Source of the DNA: Alphaproteobacteria bacterium
Lineage (GTDB): Bacteria > Pseudomonadota > Alphaproteobacteria > SHVP01
DNA length: 22,365 nucleotides
Reading direction: 5' to 3'
Assembly (NCBI GenBank): GCA_009694165.1
Contig: SHVP01000037.1
Span: 1-22,365 of the forward strand
This document shows positions 16,503 through 22,365 of this stretch, in pieces (position 1 is the first letter of the stretch; every line of letters begins with the position of its first letter). Under the pieces are notes generated by a model that made no database searches, had not been told where the DNA came from, and saw only the letters and a list, made by a program, of their open reading frames with translations. The position numbers and the translations under genes were made by a program.

Positions 16503-17708
16503 TTACTCGATGAAGACCTCGGCGCGGCGGTTCGGCGCCTCCTCGGCGGCGGTGCCGGCAATTACCAGGGGCTCGGCGTCGCCGACCGCCTCGATCACCA
16601 GACGCTCGGCCGTGACACCGTTCTTCATCAGCTCCTGGGCAACCGCATTGGCCCGGTCGAGCGAGAGGCTGAACTCGGCGAACTCGCGTTTCGGCCCCTC
16701 GCTGCCGCCGGGGCGGCCGGCATGGCCGACGACGCGGATGCGGCTCCCCAGCTCCTGAGCAATGGCGGCGACGCGGGCGAGCGTCTCGCGGTCGCCCGGC
16801 CCGAGGCGGGCCGCCCCCTCGCCGAAGCGGATCGCCGTCACCGGCACGCCCGGCCGGATCGCCAGGGGAGCGGCGCCGGTCGTGCCCCCGACATAGGCCA
16901 CCTGGGACTTGGCAGACTTGCGCGCGGTGTGCTGCAGCGCGCCGATGCGCCGGGGCTGCGCCGGCGGCGGTGTCGGCGGCTCGGCCACCGGCTGGCGGAG
17001 CTGAACGACCGATTCAGAGTGGGCGAGCTGCTGTCGGTAGATCTGATCGACGCTCGCGGCCGTCGAGGCGGCCGGAGCCCGCGCCCGCACCGCCGCAGCG
17101 GGCGCCGCCGGGGGCAGCGTCGGTTGCGCCGCTGCCGGCTGGGCCGCCGGACGAGGCGGTGGGCTCGAGGTCGCCACCTGCGGCATGGACGGCGGCGGCG
17201 GAGGCGGCACGGGTTGCGTCATTGCCGTGTCCACACGGGCGGCCGGGGCTGGCGGCGCCGGCGCGGCCGCGGCAGGCGGCGCGGCCGGCACCGAAGGCGC
17301 CGGGGGTGTCGGCTGAGCGGCAGCGGCGGGCGGCGGCCGCGGCGGTTCGGACGTCGGGGCTGGACGGGCGGCCGTCACCTGGGCCGCCGGCATCTTCGGC
17401 TGCAGATCGTCGTCGGTGTATTTCGCGTTCTCGCGATCGGCGACCAGCCCTTGCGTCAAGGATTGGCGCTCGGCCGGCGTGCTCGCCCGGGTCGGGCGAT
17501 CAGGGACGCTCCCCAGATTGGGGGTCGGTCTGGCCTGGGCCTCGGCCATCTTGGCGTCGGTCGTGTTGGGCTGCGCCGTGCTCCTGGACGACCCGCCGCT
17601 CGCCGAACGGAACCATTCGACGGGATTGACCGCATCTGGCACCGACGAACAGCCGGCGAGCGCCAGCACCACTAGGACCGACGGACCCCATGACCGCGCA
17701 CCCGACAT
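16503..17708 (-). CDS. OmpA-domain outer-membrane lipoprotein with Pro/Ala-rich linker
   Basis: A 401-residue predicted lipoprotein. The signal peptide ends in a lipobox LAGC with the lipid-anchored Cys at position 20, and residues +2/+3 are Ser-Ser, favouring the outer membrane. A long low-complexity Pro/Ala-rich linker fills about residues 110-225. The C-terminal domain (about 285-401) has OmpA/MotB features: AIRFGEGAARL, IRVVGHAG, LSLDRANAVAQEL and the terminal NRRAEVFIE. Such domains bind the diaminopimelate of peptidoglycan, so the protein probably tethers the outer membrane to the cell wall across the periplasm. AGGAG lies seven bases before the ATG at 17708. It is divergent from phaC. 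No specific gene name is justified. Confidence 0.88.
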   Translation of the reverse strand: MSGARSWGPSVLVVLALAGCSSVPDAVNPVEWFRSASGGSSRSTAQPNTTDAKMAEAQARPTPNLGSVPDRPTRASTPAERQSLTQGLVADRENAKYTDDDLQPKMPAAQVTAARPAPTSEPPRPPPAAAAQPTPPAPSVPAAPPAAAAPAPPAPAARVDTAMTQPVPPPPPPSMPQVATSSPPPRPAAQPAAAQPTLPPAAPAAAVRARAPAASTAASVDQIYRQQLAHSESVVQLRQPVAEPPTPPPAQPRRIGALQHTARKSAKSQVAYVGGTTGAAPLAIRPGVPVTAIRFGEGAARLGPGDRETLARVAAIAQELGSRIRVVGHAGRPGGSEGPKREFAEFSLSLDRANAVAQELMKNGVTAERLVIEAVGDAEPLVIAGTAAEEAPNRRAEVFIE

Positions 17709-17874
17709 TCAGCGTCTCCTGCCCCGGTCTTCCGACCCCTGGCGGTCGTTCTGGAGTGACCCGACCGCCGGCATCGTGTAAGAAAATAACAAGAAGTAGA
17801 TTCCGTTTTAGCCGCTTCCCGGAGGACGGTCCACCGCCCCTTGAGGCGAGGCCGGGCGCGGCAGGAGCTAAGCG

Positions 17875-19683
17875 ATGGTGGATAGTCAGGGCCCCCAGGT
17901 GAAGGTCCCCGATCCGGTCGAATTTGCCAAGACCATGACCCGGATCGCCGACCGCAGCCGGCAACTGGTTTCGGAGTTCGCCGCCCGGCAGGCCGAGAAG
18001 ACCGCCGCCCAGGGCGGATCCAACCCGGATCCGCTCAACATCGGCACCGCCTTCTTCGAGCTGACCACCCGGCTGATGGCCGACCCCGCCCGCCTGGTCC
18101 AGGTCCAGATCAACCTCTGGCAGGACTACATGTCGCTCTGGCAAACGGCGACCCGGCGCTTCTTTGGCGATACGCCCGCGCCGGTCGCCGAGCCGGCCGC
18201 GAGCGACCGCCGGTTCAAGGACCAAGCCTGGCAGGAGAACTTCGTCTTCGACTTCATCAAGCAGTCCTACCTGCTCACCGCCCGCTGGCTGCAGCAGACC
18301 GTCAACGAGACCGAGGGGCTGGACCCCAAGACCGCGCAGAAAGTCGACTTCTATACCCGCCAGTTCGTCGATGCGATGGCGCCGTCCAACTTCCTGATGA
18401 CCAACCCGGAGGTGTTGCGCGCGACCATCGAGTCGGGCGGCGAGAACCTGGTGAAGGGGCTCGACAACCTTCTGAAGGACCTCGAGCGCGGCAAGGGCAA
18501 GCTCGCGATCAAGATGACCGACATGGAGGCGTTCGAGGTCGGCCGGAACATGGCCACCACGCCAGGCAAGGTCGTCTACCAGAACGACCTGATGCAGCTC
18601 ATCCAGTACGCGCCGACCACCGAGAAGGTGATGAAGCGGCCGCTGCTGCTGGTGCCGCCCTGGATCAACAAGTTCTACATCCTCGATCTTCGCGACAAGA
18701 ACTCGTTCATCCGCTGGGCGGTCGCCCAAGGCATCACCGTTTTCGTCGTCTCCTGGGTCAACCCGGACGAGAAGCTCGGCAACAAGACCTTCGAGGACTA
18801 CATGTTCGAGGGCCCGCTGGCGGCGCTGGATGCGATCGAGAAGGCGACCGGAGAGAAGGAGGTCAACGTCATCGGCTACTGCATCGGCGGCACGCTGATG
18901 GCCTCCGCCCTCTCCTACATGGCGGCCAAGAACGACAGGCGCATCCCCAGCATCACCTACTTCACCACCATGGTGGATTTCGCCGAGGCCGGCGAGCTCG
19001 CGGTCTTCATCGACGAGGAGCAGCTGCAGGCGCTCGAGGCCAAGATGGAGAAGGGGGGCGGCTATCTCGACGGCGGCGCCATGGCGAATACCTTCAACAT
19101 GCTGCGCGCCAACGACCTGATCTGGTCGTTCGTCGTCAACAACTACCTGCTCGGCAAGGACCCGTTCCCCTTCGATCTCCTTTACTGGAACGCCGATTCG
19201 ACGCGGATGCCGGCAGCGATGCACAGCTTCTATCTCCGCAAGATGTACCAGGAGAACAAGCTGGTGGAGCCCGGCGCGATCCGGCTCGGCAACGTTCCGA
19301 TCGACCTGACGCGGATCAAGACGCCGACCTTCATCCTGTCGACGAAGGAAGACCACATCGCGCCCTGGCGGTCGACCTTCGCCGCGACCAAGATCTACCA
19401 GGGGCCGATCAAGTTCGTGCTGTCGGGCTCCGGCCACATCGCCGGCGTGGTCAACCCGCCGGTGCCGGAGAAGTACGGCTACTGGACCAACGACCGGAAA
19501 GCCGAAACGCCCGAGGCGTGGCTCGAGAGCGCCACCCAGCACCCGGGCTCCTGGTGGCCGGAGTGGAGGAAGTGGCTGGGGAAGTTCTCCGGCGGCGAGG
19601 TCCCGGCCCGTCAGCCGGGCGACGGCAAGCTGAAGCCGATCGAGAACGCGCCCGGATCCTACGTCACGGTCAAGGGGCAGTAG
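17875..19683 (+). CDS. phaC: Class I poly(3-hydroxyalkanoate) synthase
   Basis: A 602-residue enzyme that polymerises 3-hydroxyacyl-CoA into PHA storage granules. The lipase-like box GYCIGG carries the catalytic Cys336, with Asp493 (KEDHIAPW) and His521 (GSGHIAG) completing the triad. Spacing matches the Cys319/Asp480/His508 triad of the Cupriavidus enzyme. The N-terminal PhaC domain (about residues 75-260) is present, and conserved WINKFYILDL and SWVNPDE follow. The size and absence of an adjacent phaE or phaR fit class I. ATG 17875 follows AGGAGC. No phaA, phaB or phasin gene is in the window. The gene ends three bases before the convergent toxin gene, so there is no room for a normal terminator. 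Confidence 0.97.
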   Translation: MVDSQGPQVKVPDPVEFAKTMTRIADRSRQLVSEFAARQAEKTAAQGGSNPDPLNIGTAFFELTTRLMADPARLVQVQINLWQDYMSLWQTATRRFFGDTPAPVAEPAASDRRFKDQAWQENFVFDFIKQSYLLTARWLQQTVNETEGLDPKTAQKVDFYTRQFVDAMAPSNFLMTNPEVLRATIESGGENLVKGLDNLLKDLERGKGKLAIKMTDMEAFEVGRNMATTPGKVVYQNDLMQLIQYAPTTEKVMKRPLLLVPPWINKFYILDLRDKNSFIRWAVAQGITVFVVSWVNPDEKLGNKTFEDYMFEGPLAALDAIEKATGEKEVNVIGYCIGGTLMASALSYMAAKNDRRIPSITYFTTMVDFAEAGELAVFIDEEQLQALEAKMEKGGGYLDGGAMANTFNMLRANDLIWSFVVNNYLLGKDPFPFDLLYWNADSTRMPAAMHSFYLRKMYQENKLVEPGAIRLGNVPIDLTRIKTPTFILSTKEDHIAPWRSTFAATKIYQGPIKFVLSGSGHIAGVVNPPVPEKYGYWTNDRKAETPEAWLESATQHPGSWWPEWRKWLGKFSGGEVPARQPGDGKLKPIENAPGSYVTVKGQ

Positions 19684-19686
19684 GCG

Positions 19687-20073
19687 TCACTTGATCGGCT
19701 GAGAGTTTCGTTCGAACCACGACGCCAACTCCGCTTCGGCCAGATCGCCCGAAGCGAGTTTTAGGAAGCCTGTCACCGCCTCGACTTCCGACGCGCCGAG
19801 CTTCCGTCCGTTCCGCCGCAAGAAAGTATACGCAGCCAGCAGCCCGGATCGCTTGTTGCCGTCGACGAATGGATGGTTGCGAACGATGCCGAACGCGTAG
19901 GCCGCAGCGAGGTCGAACGGCGTCGGCGTGCCGTAGGCGGCGAGGTCTTGCGCGCGGGCAAGGGCCGACTCGAGCAATCCTTCGTCGCGAACGCCAGGAC
20001 CGCCGCCATGCTCGGCGATCGACCCCGCATGAAGAGCAATGATCGTCCGCTTAAGCAGCCACTCCCAGGTCAC
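19687..20073 (-). CDS. doc: Doc/Fic-family toxin (death-on-curing type)
   Basis: A 128-residue Fic-fold protein with the Doc-type motif HPFVDGNKR at residues 67-75. Doc of phage P1 uses this motif to phosphorylate EF-Tu and halt translation. Conserved family features around it are VRDEGLLESALARAQ and DLAAAYAFGIVRN. The start ATG overlaps the antitoxin stop by four bases (ATGA), so the two are translationally coupled, antitoxin first. Gly replaces the Ala often found inside the motif (DGNKR versus DANKR); this variant is common in chromosomal relatives as far as I recall. The gene looks intact and ends three bases from the phaC stop. Confidence 0.9.
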   Translation of the reverse strand: MTWEWLLKRTIIALHAGSIAEHGGGPGVRDEGLLESALARAQDLAAYGTPTPFDLAAAYAFGIVRNHPFVDGNKRSGLLAAYTFLRRNGRKLGASEVEAVTGFLKLASGDLAEAELASWFERNSQPIK

Positions 20074-20294
20074 TTCGCCAGCTCGCGAAGCGCGTTCCGA
20101 TACGCGCGCATCCCCTCGCGCGCGGCTTCCATCTGTGCTTCGAATTCCGCGTCATAGGCCGACAGTTCGATCCCGTTCGGGGTTTCGGACACGCAGAGCG
20201 TATCGCCCTTGGCGAGATTGAGGCGCACCAGAAGTTCTTTCGGCAGGGCGACGCCTACTGAATTGCCGACCGTGGTGAGCTTGACCTTCAGCAT
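20070..20294 (-). CDS. AbrB/MazE-type antitoxin partnered with Doc
   Basis: A 74-residue protein. Residues 1-45 form a swapped-hairpin AbrB/SpoVT-type DNA-binding domain (KLTTVGNSVGVALPKELL, then LNLAKGDTL). The C-terminal 25 residues (EFEAQMEAAREGMRAYRNAL) form a charged helix likely to cover the toxin. ATG 20294 lies six bases from a perfect palindrome, and AAGG inside the palindrome serves as ribosome-binding site. The frame stays open upstream, but those codons are antisense to the carbonic-anhydrase-like gene and not part of the protein. Such antitoxins repress their own operon, with the toxin acting as co-repressor. Confidence 0.9.
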   Translation of the reverse strand: MLKVKLTTVGNSVGVALPKELLVRLNLAKGDTLCVSETPNGIELSAYDAEFEAQMEAAREGMRAYRNALRELAK

Positions 20295-20300
20295 CGGGAT

Positions 20301-20332
20301 GCCTTGGTTATAACCTATGTTATAACCAAGGC
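20301..20332. promoter_or_regulatory. Perfect palindromic operator of the toxin-antitoxin operon
   Basis: GCCTTGGTTATAAC (20301-20314) and GTTATAACCAAGGC (20319-20332) are exact inverted copies separated by CTAT. The element ends six bases before the antitoxin start codon and contains TATAAC on both strands, which could act as a -10 element. Its position and symmetry fit binding by the dimeric AbrB-type antitoxin, blocking transcription and also covering the ribosome-binding site. Confidence 0.85.
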
Positions 20333-20350
20333 GACCAAGGCCGACAAGCC

Positions 20351-20890
20351 TCAGGCACCCCGCTCCCGCCGATATGTCTGCCCGAGCTCGGCATAGCCGC
20401 GGACTGCGGCCGGGATATAGGCGGCCTCCTCCGCCGAGACCGCGCGCATCATCTTGGCCGGCATGCCGCCCCAGAGCTCGCCCTTCTTGACCCGCTTGCC
20501 CGGCGTGATCAACGCGCCGGCGGCGACCATGGCGCCCGACTCGATCACGGCGCCCTCGAGGATGACCGACTGCATGCCGACGAAGGCGCCGTCCTCGAGG
20601 ATGCAGCCTTCCATGACCGCCGCATGGCCGATCAGGCAATCGGCGCCGATCTGCGTCCCATGGCGCTTGCCGGCGACGTGGATGATGCTGCCGTCCTGGA
20701 TGTTGGTGCGCGCGCCGATGGTGATCTTGCCGACGTCGCCGCGCAGCACGACGCCGAACCAGACGCTGGCCCCCGCCCCGATCTCGACATTGCCGATGAC
20801 GGTGGCGTTGTCGGCGATGAAGGCATCGGCGGCGATCGTCGGCAGGACGCCGCCGAAGGGAACGATCAGGCCGGAGCGGCGTTGACTCAT
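20351..20890 (-). CDS. Gamma-carbonic-anhydrase-like hexapeptide-repeat protein
   Basis: A 179-residue left-handed beta-helix protein of the gamma-carbonic anhydrase/YrdA group, with repeating hexapeptides (ATVIGN-VEIGAG-ASVWFG). The usual zinc site has three His. Here His71 (IIH) and His89 (IGH) are present, but the position five residues after IGH, normally His, is Glu94 (GHAAVMEGC). Carbonic anhydrase activity is therefore doubtful, and metal binding may be altered. ATG 20890 follows GGAGAG. It lies downstream of rplM-rpsI on the same strand, separated by a hairpin, and upstream of the toxin-antitoxin module. The frame is intact; the function of most relatives is undefined. Confidence 0.88.
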   Translation of the reverse strand: MSQRRSGLIVPFGGVLPTIAADAFIADNATVIGNVEIGAGASVWFGVVLRGDVGKITIGARTNIQDGSIIHVAGKRHGTQIGADCLIGHAAVMEGCILEDGAFVGMQSVILEGAVIESGAMVAAGALITPGKRVKKGELWGGMPAKMMRAVSAEEAAYIPAAVRGYAELGQTYRRERGA

Positions 20891-20910
20891 CGGGTCTCTC
20901 CAAACGGAAC

Positions 20911-20938
20911 GGGGCGCGAGACCTTCGGTCCGCGCCCC
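20911..20938 (-). terminator. Hairpin after rpsI, probable terminator
   Basis: GGGGCGCGAGACC (20911-20923) and GGTCCGCGCCCC (20927-20938) form a 12-base-pair stem with one bulged A and a TTC loop. It begins 25 bases after the rpsI stop. On the minus strand it is followed by GTTCCGTTTGG, a weak T-rich tract. It likely ends or attenuates rplM-rpsI transcription before the carbonic-anhydrase-like gene. Confidence 0.6.
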
Positions 20939-20963
20939 GCAACGATCCCAGCGATGGCGGAAA

Positions 20964-21431
20964 CTAGCGCTTCGAGAACTGGAAGCTGCGGCGCGCCTTG
21001 GCGCGGCCGTACTTCTTGCGCTCGACGACGCGGCTGTCGCGGGTGAGGAACCCGCCGCGCTTCAGGACCGGACGCAGGCCCGGCTCGAAGTTGGTCAGCG
21101 CGCGGCTGATGCCGTGACGGACCGCGCCGGCCTGGCCGGAGAGGCCGCCGCCCTTGACCGTGCACCAGACGTCGTACTGCTCCTTGCGGTTGGCGACCTC
21201 GAAGGGCTGGGCCAGCAGCATGCGGAGAACGGGGCGGGCGAAGTATTCCTTGATGTCCCGGTCGTTGACGGTGACGCGGCCGATGCCCGGCTTGATCCAG
21301 ACGCGGGCGACGGCGTCCTTGCGCCGGCCGGTGGCATAGGCGCGGCCCTTGGCGTCGAGCTTCGGCTGGACCGCGACGATTGCCGCGGCATCCGGCTTGA
21401 GCCCCTGGAGCGCCTCCTTAAGGTCGGCCAT
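20964..21431 (-). CDS. rpsI: 30S ribosomal protein S9
   Basis: A 155-residue S9/uS9 protein of the small-subunit head, whose C-terminal tail reaches the P-site tRNA. Diagnostic features are [35 protein letters not shown] and the basic end [11 protein letters not shown] with the invariant terminal Lys-Arg. About 28 residues before the conserved core form the N-terminal extension typical of alphaproteobacteria. It begins one base after the rplM stop, so it is co-transcribed and probably coupled. The TAG stop lies at 20964-20966. Confidence 0.98.
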   Translation of the reverse strand: MADLKEALQGLKPDAAAIVAVQPKLDAKGRAYATGRRKDAVARVWIKPGIGRVTVNDRDIKEYFARPVLRMLLAQPFEVANRKEQYDVWCTVKGGGLSGQAGAVRHGISRALTNFEPGLRPVLKRGGFLTRDSRVVERKKYGRAKARRSFQFSKR

Positions 21432-21432
21432 C

Positions 21433-21903
21433 TCAGATGCTCCTCTTGTTCTTGGCGTTCATCGCGGCGACGTCGAGCTTCACCGGCTGCTGGGCCTCGT
21501 GCGGATGGCTCGCGCCGGCATAGACCTTGAGATTGCCCATCAGACGGCGACCGAGCGGACCCCGCGCCAGCATGCGCTCGACCGCCTTGATGATCACCCG
21601 CTCGGGGAACGAGCCGCCGAGGCGCTGGGCCATGGTCTGGCCCTTGATGCCGCCGGGATGGCCGGTGTGATGGTAGAACACCTTGTCCGTCAGCTTCCGC
21701 CCGGTGAGCTTCACCTTCTCGGCGTTGATGACGATGACGTTGTCCCCGGTGTCGACATGGGGGGTGAAGGTGGGCAGGTGCTTGCCCCGGAGCCGCATGG
21801 CCAGGATCGAGGCCAGTCGGCCGAGCACGACGCCATCGGCGTCGACCAGCACCCATTTCTTGGCCTTCGCGGCCTCTGCCGGCTTGGCGGAATAGGTCTT
21901 CAT
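21433..21903 (-). CDS. rplM: 50S ribosomal protein L13
   Basis: A 156-residue L13/uL13 protein that acts early in large-subunit assembly. Diagnostic segments are [53 protein letters not shown] and [23 protein letters not shown] 21903 starts the protein as in alphaproteobacterial relatives ([10 protein letters not shown]). It is the first gene of rplM-rpsI. A TTGACA promoter and a strong leader hairpin lie upstream. In E. coli, L13 represses its own operon by binding the leader; the hairpin here may serve the same purpose, which is inference. Confidence 0.98.
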   Translation of the reverse strand: MKTYSAKPAEAAKAKKWVLVDADGVVLGRLASILAMRLRGKHLPTFTPHVDTGDNVIVINAEKVKLTGRKLTDKVFYHHTGHPGGIKGQTMAQRLGGSFPERVIIKAVERMLARGPLGRRLMGNLKVYAGASHPHEAQQPVKLDVAAMNAKNKRSI

Positions 21904-21923
21904 CGCTCGCGCTCTTGAATAGG

Positions 21924-21948
21924 GACCAGCCCCTTAAAAGGGCCGGTC
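21924..21948 (-). promoter_or_regulatory. Leader hairpin of rplM-rpsI, possible L13 autoregulatory site
   Basis: On the minus strand GACCGGCCCTT and AGGGGCTGGTC pair over 11 positions (two of them G-T) around a TTA loop. The hairpin ends 20 bases before the rplM start codon and lies wholly within the predicted 5' leader. No T-run follows, so it is not a simple terminator. Binding by L13 is plausible but not demonstrated for this sequence. Confidence 0.45.
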
Positions 21949-21958
21949 GAGGGCGCGG

Positions 21959-21986
21959 ACTATTGCAGATTTCGCGCGGGTGTCAA
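21959..21986 (-). promoter_or_regulatory. Probable housekeeping promoter of rplM-rpsI
   Basis: The minus strand carries an exact TTGACA (-35) at 21981-21986. After 16 bases follows AATAGT (21959-21964) as a poor -10. Alphaproteobacterial sigma-70 promoters tolerate weak -10 elements when the -35 is strong. The position, 55 bases before the rplM start codon, fits a short structured leader. Confidence 0.55.
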
Positions 21987-22020
21987 CGACGAACCCAAGA
22001 AAACCAGGCATTTTCTCTAT

Positions 22021-22038
22021 GAGGTAATATAATACCTC
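22021..22038. other. Short AT-rich inverted repeat between the LpxR remnant and rplM
   Basis: GAGGTA (22021-22026) and TACCTC (22033-22038) flank ATATAA. The hairpin lies seven bases past the stop of the LpxR-like remnant and upstream of the rplM promoter. It could be the old terminator of the deacylase gene, although no T-run follows on the minus strand. It also contains TATAAT on the plus strand. Confidence 0.3.
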
Positions 22039-22044
22039 TGCTCG

Positions 22045-22206
22045 TTAAAGCTTCATCGACAGGCTGAGGGAGCCGAAGAAGTCGTTCGCCCGCTGGGCCT
22101 CGAACTCCCGCGTCCGCATGACCTGGGTATAGGTCACGCGGACGCGTTCGAAGATCAGGGCGAAGCCGACCTGGAAGTCGCCGACCAGCGGCTTCTTGGT
22201 CACCGA
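22045..22206 (-). pseudogene. LpxR-like lipid A deacylase, C-terminal fragment
   Basis: The minus strand encodes the last 53 codons of a beta-barrel-like protein, including KKPLVGDFQVGFALIFERVR, VTYTQVMRTREFEAQ and the terminal FFGSLSLSMKL. Alternating hydrophobic residues and a sequence resembling the end of the LpxR family (outer-membrane enzymes that remove 3'-acyl chains from lipid A) support the call. The open frame is cut by a TAG at 22207-22209, exactly where sequence resembling an insertion-sequence end begins. The rest of the gene may lie beyond the element or may be lost. Confidence 0.65.
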
Positions 22207-22209
22207 CTA

Positions 22210-22365
22210 GCTGTGGGCTGTGAAATCGCGTCCAACTTTGACCCCACCCCGGAAGTCCCTTACGGCATTGATATTATTTTAGAAAACAGGAATTAAGGGG
22301 GTCATTTTTCGCGTCCAATTGCGACCCCACGAAAAGACTGTTTTTACAAATACAATCAACGAGAT
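22210..22365 (+). mobile_element. End of an insertion sequence, probably IS21-type (continues past right edge)
   Basis: The sequence switches abruptly to more AT-rich DNA with no coding potential. It holds two near-identical 21-base direct repeats at 22227-22247 and 22310-22330, matching at 17 positions (CGCGTCCAA....GACCCCAC), and an inverted GGGGTCA near 22298-22304. Multiple spaced repeats built on TTTGACCCC/GGGGTCA near the tip are usual transposase-binding sites of IS21-family elements. The transposase genes would lie to the right. The exact tip is uncertain, within about 22210-22221. Confidence 0.55.

Noticed and set aside
16970..17400. Pro/Ala-coding repeats considered as a tandem DNA repeat or CRISPR-like array
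   Set aside because: There is no constant repeat unit or spacing; it is simply low-complexity coding sequence of the lipoprotein linker.
17500..19542. Long open frame on the minus strand across phaC (680 codons)
   Set aside because: It is antisense to the complete phaC gene, is full of Arg/Gly/Leu/Val-rich low-information sequence and matches no family; a by-product of high GC codon use.
20070..20942. Possible 290-residue fusion of an upstream domain with the AbrB-type antitoxin
   Set aside because: The upstream part is an Arg-rich out-of-frame reading of the carbonic-anhydrase-like gene. A palindromic operator and a ribosome-binding site directly precede the short antitoxin start.

Overview
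The window is high-GC DNA from an alphaproteobacterium, probably close to the Rhodospirillales. The evidence is the hom-glpX-recJ order, the extended S9 protein following L13, a class I PHA synthase and codon positions rich in G/C. The genus cannot be fixed from sequence alone.

The left part (about 1-12170) is accessory DNA. It opens with the tail of an ISL3-type transposase, then a minus-strand pair encoding a HEPN-like protein and an HNH endonuclease. A fragment of a short-chain dehydrogenase follows, then an intact amidase-signature hydrolase and a divergent nitroreductase broken by one in-frame TAG. Next is the 3' remnant of a medium-chain dehydrogenase. The rest is a peptide/amide uptake and hydrolysis cluster. 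A minus-strand operon encodes an N,N-dimethylformamidase large-subunit-like protein and DppB, DppC, DppD and DppF. A divergent plus-strand gene encodes the matching periplasmic binding protein. The dppB reading frame is broken by a frameshift, so the transporter may no longer work. The four damaged or fragmentary genes suggest a decaying region.

A tRNA-Glu(TTC) gene at 12170-12245 separates this from conserved housekeeping genes. On the minus strand lie hom, glpX and recJ (threonine/methionine precursor synthesis, gluconeogenesis, DNA repair), and beyond them an OmpA-domain lipoprotein with a long Pro/Ala linker. phaC, divergent from the lipoprotein, makes polyhydroxyalkanoate. A small AbrB-Doc toxin-antitoxin module with a perfect palindromic operator sits between phaC and a gamma-carbonic-anhydrase-like gene. 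The rplM-rpsI operon (L13, S9) comes next, with a recognisable promoter and a strong hairpin in its leader.

The right edge holds the last 53 codons of an LpxR-like lipid A deacylase gene, cut off by what looks like the end of an IS21-type insertion sequence. The window therefore has insertion-sequence remnants at both edges. No CRISPR array, rRNA, integrase or phage structural gene was seen. The features nearest to an undescribed system are the HEPN-HNH pair and the divergent amidohydrolase/ABC cluster.
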